A DNA stretch of 11,161 bases, from positions 1 through 11,161 of the forward strand of contig DJTQ01000407.1 in assembly GCA_002439285.1 (NCBI GenBank), written 5' to 3'. The notes under the pieces are model-generated. The model saw only the letters and a program-made list of their open reading frames with translations. It did not search any database and was not told the DNA's origin. Source of the stretch: Paenibacillaceae bacterium UBA6304 (GTDB lineage Bacteria > Bacillota > Bacilli > Paenibacillales > Paenibacillaceae). This document shows, piece by piece, positions 7,791 to 11,161 of this stretch; position 1 is the first letter of the stretch, and each line of letters opens with the position of its first letter. A program made the translations under genes and the position numbers.

Positions 7791-8589
7791 AGTGCTCATT
7801 AATCCCGTGCTCGGCAAGGAAATCACCTTGCGGATGCGCACCCCCAAATCTGCTTTTTCCATATTTGCGTATGTGCTGGTGATGGGACTCCTCGCGATGG
7901 GCATCATTTACGTGATGACATCCGGCAGCGGAATGCAAAGCGGCAGAGTCGATTCCGGGGTGAGCCGGATGATGTTCTACGCATTAAGTATTGCCCAGCT
8001 CGTATTGATTGCGTTTATGACTCCCGCGCTGACGGCGGGGGTGATCAGCGGGGAACGGGAAAAACAAACCTTGAATATGCTGCTGACGACACAGCAAAGC
8101 TCGGCTACGATCGTTTTAAGCAAGCTGGTATCCTCGCTGAGCTTTATGACACTGATTATCCTCTCAACCTTGCCGGTGTATAGCATCGTGTTTTTATATG
8201 GCGGAGTATCGCCGAGTCAACTGGTGTCCGTGTTCCTGTTCTATTTGTTCGTGATGCTGCTGCTCGGGTCGATCGGCGTCTTTTTCTCCACCCTGTTAAA
8301 GAGAACGATACTGTCGGTGATCATGACGTACGGTGTGGGTCTTGTAATCTTTCTGGTGACCGGGCTGGCTTATCTGTTTGCGATGAGTATAGACCGAGTG
8401 AGCTATTACAATTCCGGCGCACCGGTGCGGGCCTATTCGTGGGTGGGCTATCTGCTCGGGCTTAATCCTGCAGGGGCGCTGATCAGCATTTTCGAGCCGT
8501 CGTTCTCGAAATCGGCCTTTCTGGTACAGGGGAGCAATCTTCAATCCTCGGCGCCTATCGAATTGTGGCAGGAATTTATTATTGTTTAA
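7774..8589 (+). CDS. ABC-2-type permease, cut by in-frame stop in its last membrane helix
   Basis: As read, this is a 271-residue integral membrane protein that should pair with the upstream ATPase. Starting at ATG 7774 (GGGGGAG at 7761-7767, six bases away), membrane helices lie at about 27-48, 67-91, 113-141, 148-172 and 178-204. The E-R-E-K-Q-T-L-N-M-L-L-T-T loop (94-106) is the cytoplasmic coupling feature of ABC-2 permeases of the NatB/YhaP/ABC2_membrane_2 kind. A sixth helix begins near 264, but TAA at 8587-8589 stops it after F-I-I-V. The same frame then continues without interruption for 43 more codons to TAA at 8719-8721, completing the helix and adding a basic tail. The ancestral protein would be about 315 residues. 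So this looks like a nonsense mutation, a sequencing error or readthrough. If truncated, transporter function is probably impaired. An upstream in-frame start at 7714 lies within the ATPase gene and is rejected. Confidence 0.85.
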   Translation: MNKWRKVLINPVLGKEITLRMRTPKSAFSIFAYVLVMGLLAMGIIYVMTSGSGMQSGRVDSGVSRMMFYALSIAQLVLIAFMTPALTAGVISGEREKQTLNMLLTTQQSSATIVLSKLVSSLSFMTLIILSTLPVYSIVFLYGGVSPSQLVSVFLFYLFVMLLLGSIGVFFSTLLKRTILSVIMTYGVGLVIFLVTGLAYLFAMSIDRVSYYNSGAPVRAYSWVGYLLGLNPAGALISIFEPSFSKSAFLVQGSNLQSSAPIELWQEFIIV

Positions 8590-8721
8590 AGTGTATTAAT
8601 TCTCATATTCCTATGGATCGCCATCCGCCGTATCCGGCCGGTGAGAGGAAAGAAGCAAAAGCCGCGCAAGAACGTTCAGGCGCAGCCGATAGAGCAGGTA
8701 GAGCCGGACGAGGGCATTTAA
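8590..8721 (+). pseudogene. Detached C-terminal end of the ABC permease (after the internal TAA)
   Basis: In exactly the permease frame, 43 codons follow the TAA at 8587-8589. They begin S-V-L-I-L-I-F-L-W-I-A-I, the second half of a membrane helix, then R-R-I-R-P-V-R-G-K-K, a positive-inside anchor. They end in a short acidic tail closed by TAA at 8719-8721. There is no start codon with a ribosome site for this piece, so it would be translated only by readthrough or if the upstream stop is an error. The normal permease end would lie 17 bases before the ribosome site of the next gene, as expected in this compact operon. Confidence 0.75.
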
Positions 8722-8737
8722 CCTAATTAAGATAATT

Positions 8738-8775
8738 GGGAGGAACCAAAGTTAAGAGAGGAGGCGGCAAAAATA
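8738..8775 (+). promoter_or_regulatory. Ribosome-binding sites lacking a standard start codon
   Basis: GGGAGG at 8738-8743 is followed eight bases later by TTA (8752-8754). AGAGGAGG at 8757-8764 is followed eight bases later by ATA (8773-8775). Both codons are in frame with the downstream membrane protein, and no stop intervenes between 8731 and it. Each is one base change from a normal start (TTG or ATG). The first site lies just after the ancestral end of the permease. The second may simply be the codons for E-E-A. Which one initiates translation cannot be decided from this sequence. Confidence 0.55.
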
Positions 8776-8802
8776 GAACAATTAAACCGTCAATTAAACA
8801 GG

Positions 8803-10497
8803 GTGCGCCGGCGGCTGCAATGGTTTCGGGAACTGGCCGGAATCAGCTACGGTTGTTTGGCCGGGCTCGTTGCCGCCTCCCTTTGGCTTGCGGCAAGCAG
8901 GCTTTGGCCCATGGAAGGCGCTATATTCTATGCGCTGGGAAGCCTGGTCATACTGACTGCGGCGGGTTGGCTGCAGGGACGCCTGCGTAAAATCCCGCTA
9001 GCGGAAGCCGCCCGTGAGATGGACACTCCGGAAGCGGGAAAAGAAAGACAGGATTACATGGCGACGGCGCTTGCCTTTGCCGGAGAGGATTCGCTTCCGG
9101 TGCGTTTGCAGCGCAAACAGGCGGAAGAGCATGGAGCAGCCTATGTGCTGGATCTTAAACAGCGGCTGCCGCTGCCTCGCCGCCGGTATTGGTGGATTCC
9201 TTTCGCATCGGGCGTGCTGGCGATCATCTTGCTCATTGTGCTTCCTAATCCGATGGATCAGGTGCTCGATCAGCATCGTAAGGAAAAGGAATGGATTCAA
9301 GCCCAGCAAGAGGAGACCGGCAAGCGGATCCAGGAACTCGAGACCAAAGAGCTGGAACCTTTGGCTAAGGATGCTCTTTCCAAGGAGCTGGCGGATTTGC
9401 GCCAAGCTTTGGATCGGAGCAAGGAGCCTGCCGAAGCGTTGGATAATGTGGAAGAGGCGATGCAGCGGCTGAAGGAAATGCAGGAAAAGCTGGATTTGAA
9501 ACAGCAGCAGAGTAGAGAGTGGCTCGCGAATTGGAAGAATCACCATGCCACCGAAGGCCTGGCGTCCGCATTGGAGCAAAAGGATGCCAGTGATCTGAAT
9601 CAAAAAATGGACGAGCTTCGGCAGAAACAGCCGGGCTTGTCCCCGGAAAAACGTCAAAGCTTGGCTAACGCCCTCGAGCAGATTGCCAAATCGGCTCCGG
9701 AAGGCGATGCCGATGCCAAGCGGCTGGCGGAAGCGTTGAAGCAGGCGGCTTCAGCGATCGAGAGCGGAGATCAGGTGAAGAGCGATCAGGCGCTGGAGCA
9801 ACTGGCTGAAGCATTGAAGCAGCAACTCCGGGCGTCCGATGCGGAGTCCGGGCAGGCTGAAGCTGCCGCCGCCCTGGCTTCCGCTTTGGCGAAGCAGGGG
9901 ATGGGATTGGCGGAGAACATGGCAGCTTCGGGCCTTGCCGTGTCCGACACGTGGAGCATGGGAGGCAGCGCCGAGCAGCTTGCCGCCGGAGATGCGTATG
10001 CCAGCGGAGGCGAAGGAGGTGGCGATCCCGGAGCCGGCCAGAGCTCGGGCGGGCCGGAGGGTGCCGGTTCGAACCCCGGCGCTGGCGCGGGAACCGGTAA
10101 CGGAACTGGAACTGGCAACGGCAGTGGAAGTGGGACCGGCAACGGTAGCGGTAGCGGTAGTGGATCGGGCCAAGGTCAAGGTGTTGGGCAAGGCTCGGGA
10201 CAAGGTGCGGGCCAGGGACCCGGTGCCGGCCTTGGCAGCGGCGGCCGGACGCTGGTGACCACCCCGCGCGACCTGAAAGGAAGCGGTAATGTACAGGTCG
10301 ACGGAGGACCAAGCACGGGAGGCAGTGTGCAAAAAGGCGGGGATTCTCCCGTATTCGACGGGGTAAGCCGTCCTTATGAAGAGGTATACAGCGACTACGC
10401 TACGGAGGCGAAACGTTCCCTGGAGCGGAGGGATCTTCCGCAAAGTATGCAAAGTCTGGTGGAGAACTATTTTACGGAGATCGATCCCGGCCCGTAA
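8803..10497 (+). CDS. Membrane protein with coiled coil and Gly-rich linker, upstream of MoxR
   Basis: From the first canonical start (GTG 8803) this is 564 residues. Homology-like coding extends upstream in frame to at least 8752 (adding about 17 residues rich in E, Q and R), so the true N-terminus is probably longer. Membrane helices lie at about 13-31, 38-56 and 129-148. A hydrophilic, heptad-like alpha-helical region follows (about 155-240, with weaker helices to 370), rich in E, K, Q and A. Then comes a Gly/Ser/Gln/Asn low-complexity linker (402-480) and a compact C-terminal segment (518-560) of the form [12 protein letters not shown]...Y-F-T-E-I. That end resembles the terminal segment of large membrane proteins found beside MoxR/DUF58 genes; this is a recollection and not a search result. 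MoxR follows after 26 bp. It is probably a membrane scaffold for the MoxR-associated complex. No enzymatic motif is seen and the function is unknown. Confidence 0.8.
   Translation: MRRRLQWFRELAGISYGCLAGLVAASLWLAASRLWPMEGAIFYALGSLVILTAAGWLQGRLRKIPLAEAAREMDTPEAGKERQDYMATALAFAGEDSLPVRLQRKQAEEHGAAYVLDLKQRLPLPRRRYWWIPFASGVLAIILLIVLPNPMDQVLDQHRKEKEWIQAQQEETGKRIQELETKELEPLAKDALSKELADLRQALDRSKEPAEALDNVEEAMQRLKEMQEKLDLKQQQSREWLANWKNHHATEGLASALEQKDASDLNQKMDELRQKQPGLSPEKRQSLANALEQIAKSAPEGDADAKRLAEALKQAASAIESGDQVKSDQALEQLAEALKQQLRASDAESGQAEAAAALASALAKQGMGLAENMAASGLAVSDTWSMGGSAEQLAAGDAYASGGEGGGDPGAGQSSGGPEGAGSNPGAGAGTGNGTGTGNGSGSGTGNGSGSGSGSGQGQGVGQGSGQGAGQGPGAGLGSGGRTLVTTPRDLKGSGNVQVDGGPSTGGSVQKGGDSPVFDGVSRPYEEVYSDYATEAKRSLERRDLPQSMQSLVENYFTEIDPGP
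10006..10242 (+). repeat. Gly-rich low-complexity coding repeat
   Basis: This stretch encodes an imperfect G-x dipeptide repeat (G-T, G-N, G-S, then G-Q, G-A). Near 10144-10161 the DNA contains tandem hexamers GGTAGC, GGTAGC, GGTAGT, which could slip during replication or collapse in assembly. In the protein it forms a flexible linker between the helical region and the C-terminal segment. All copies keep the reading frame. Confidence 0.8.
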
Positions 10498-10523
10498 GCC
10501 GAAACAAGAGGAGGAGATTTGTG

Positions 10524-11161
10524 ATGTTGGAAGCGTCAGCCCAGGTAAAATCGTGGAGCAATGCGATCGACCAAGTACGCGAGCAGATTTCACGCGTTAT
10601 TGTCGGACAGCAGGAGGTCGTGGAACAGATGCTTTGGAGCATTTTTGCGGGCGGACATGTCTTGCTTGAAGGGATTCCGGGACTAGGCAAAACCGTGCTC
10701 GTGAAGACGATTGCAGATACGCTGGACTTGTCTTTTTCGCGAATCCAGTTTACGCCGGACTTAATGCCGAGCGATATTACCGGCACGAATGTCATCACCT
10801 TCGGTCCACAGGGCGCGGCGGATATGGTCTTTCAGTCAGGCCCGGTATTCAGCAGCATCGTTCTGGCCGATGAGATTAACCGGGCATCCCCGAAAACCCA
10901 GAGCGCGCTTTTGGAAGCGATGCAGGAACAGACGGTTACCGTAGGCGGGGAAACCCGGAAACTTCCCCAGCCCTTTTTTGTGTTGGCCACACAGAACCCG
11001 CTGGAACAGGAAGGGACCTATCCGCTGCCGGAAGCGCAGTTGGACCGGTTCATGCTCAAAATTCATGTCGGGTACCCGTCTCCCGATGAACTTAAGGAAA
11101 TCGTCCGACGGACTACCTCGGGCAATCCTCCGGCCCCGGAAAAAAAGACCACGGCGTCCGA
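10524..11161 (+). CDS. MoxR-family AAA+ ATPase, N-terminal part
   Basis: The frame is open from ATG 10524 to the window end, giving 212 residues of a protein usually about 320 long; the stop lies beyond the window. It shows the AAA_3 pattern: V-I-V-G-Q-Q (25-30), Walker A G-I-P-G-L-G-K-T (50-57), [15 protein letters not shown] (73-87), Walker B L-A-D-E-I-N-R-A (114-121), sensor 1 A-T-Q-N-P (155-159) and E-A-Q-L-D-R-F (170-176), which carries the candidate arginine finger. AGAGGAGGAG (10507-10516) favours ATG 10524 over the adjacent GTG 10521. MoxR proteins are cytoplasmic chaperone-like ATPases that usually act with VWA-containing partners on membrane or secreted protein complexes. A DUF58 or VWA gene just downstream is expected. 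The gene follows the coiled-coil membrane protein by 26 bp in the same operon. Confidence 0.95.
   Translation, partial: MLEASAQVKSWSNAIDQVREQISRVIVGQQEVVEQMLWSIFAGGHVLLEGIPGLGKTVLVKTIADTLDLSFSRIQFTPDLMPSDITGTNVITFGPQGAADMVFQSGPVFSSIVLADEINRASPKTQSALLEAMQEQTVTVGGETRKLPQPFFVLATQNPLEQEGTYPLPEAQLDRFMLKIHVGYPSPDELKEIVRRTTSGNPPAPEKKTTAS

Noticed and set aside
8736..8990. Alternative-frame reading frame of 84 codons starting TTG with a basic protein (M-G-G-T-K-V-K-R)
   Set aside because: It overlaps the N-terminus of the coiled-coil membrane protein in another frame. Its TTG overlaps the ribosome site itself and its composition is not protein-like. The main frame has clear membrane helices.
9665..10593. 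Long minus-strand frames opposite the Gly-rich gene (215 and 280 codons)
   Set aside because: These are shadows caused by the GC-rich repeat. The proteins are Arg/Pro/Ser-rich with no domain, no ribosome site and no fit to the operon direction.

Overview
The window most resembles a chromosome segment from a Paenibacillus-like member of the Bacillales. It has moderate GC content, strong purine-rich Shine-Dalgarno sites, some GTG starts, and a DUF2621 (YneK-type) protein that I know only from Bacilli. No rRNA, tRNA, CRISPR array, transposase or phage gene is visible. The organism assignment is an inference from gene content and translation signals, not from a marker gene.

Left part (1-4396) is ordinary housekeeping. 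It holds the C-terminal half of a FecCD-type iron-siderophore ABC permease (1-486, plus strand). Two minus-strand genes converge on it: a TIGR01777-type NAD(P)-dependent epimerase (497-1420) and a small membrane-anchored DUF2621 protein (1567-2043), with a terminator hairpin between them. A divergent intergenic region (2044-2260) separates these from two plus-strand genes: nfo, an endonuclease IV with all nine zinc ligands and an unusual C-terminal extension (2261-3373), and purU, formyltetrahydrofolate deformylase (3431-4330). A strong 12-bp GC-rich terminator (4354-4396) closes this section.

Right part (4480-11161 and beyond the window) looks like one long operon of envelope-associated genes. 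In order: a 790-aa secreted, membrane-anchored protein with a GATase-like fold but no cysteine after its signal peptide; an ABC-2-type ATPase joined to it by an ATGA overlap; the matching permease, overlapping the ATPase by 17 bp; a membrane protein with a long coiled-coil and a Gly-rich linker; and a MoxR-family AAA+ ATPase that runs off the window end. The order recalls loci in which MoxR ATPases accompany DUF58/VWA proteins, and loci in which a GATase-like auxiliary protein accompanies an ABC exporter (GldA/F/G-like). The function is unknown.

The most notable observation is a pair of lesions within about 200 bp of this operon. The permease frame is stopped by TAA at 8587-8589, in the middle of its last membrane helix, yet the same frame then continues through the rest of the helix and a basic tail to a second TAA at 8719-8721. 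The next gene has two good Shine-Dalgarno sites, but the codons at the correct distance are TTA (8752) and ATA (8773), and the first canonical start (GTG 8803) has no convincing ribosome site. Either this operon is decaying or attenuated in this strain, or the underlying sequence has errors here, or translation is unconventional.
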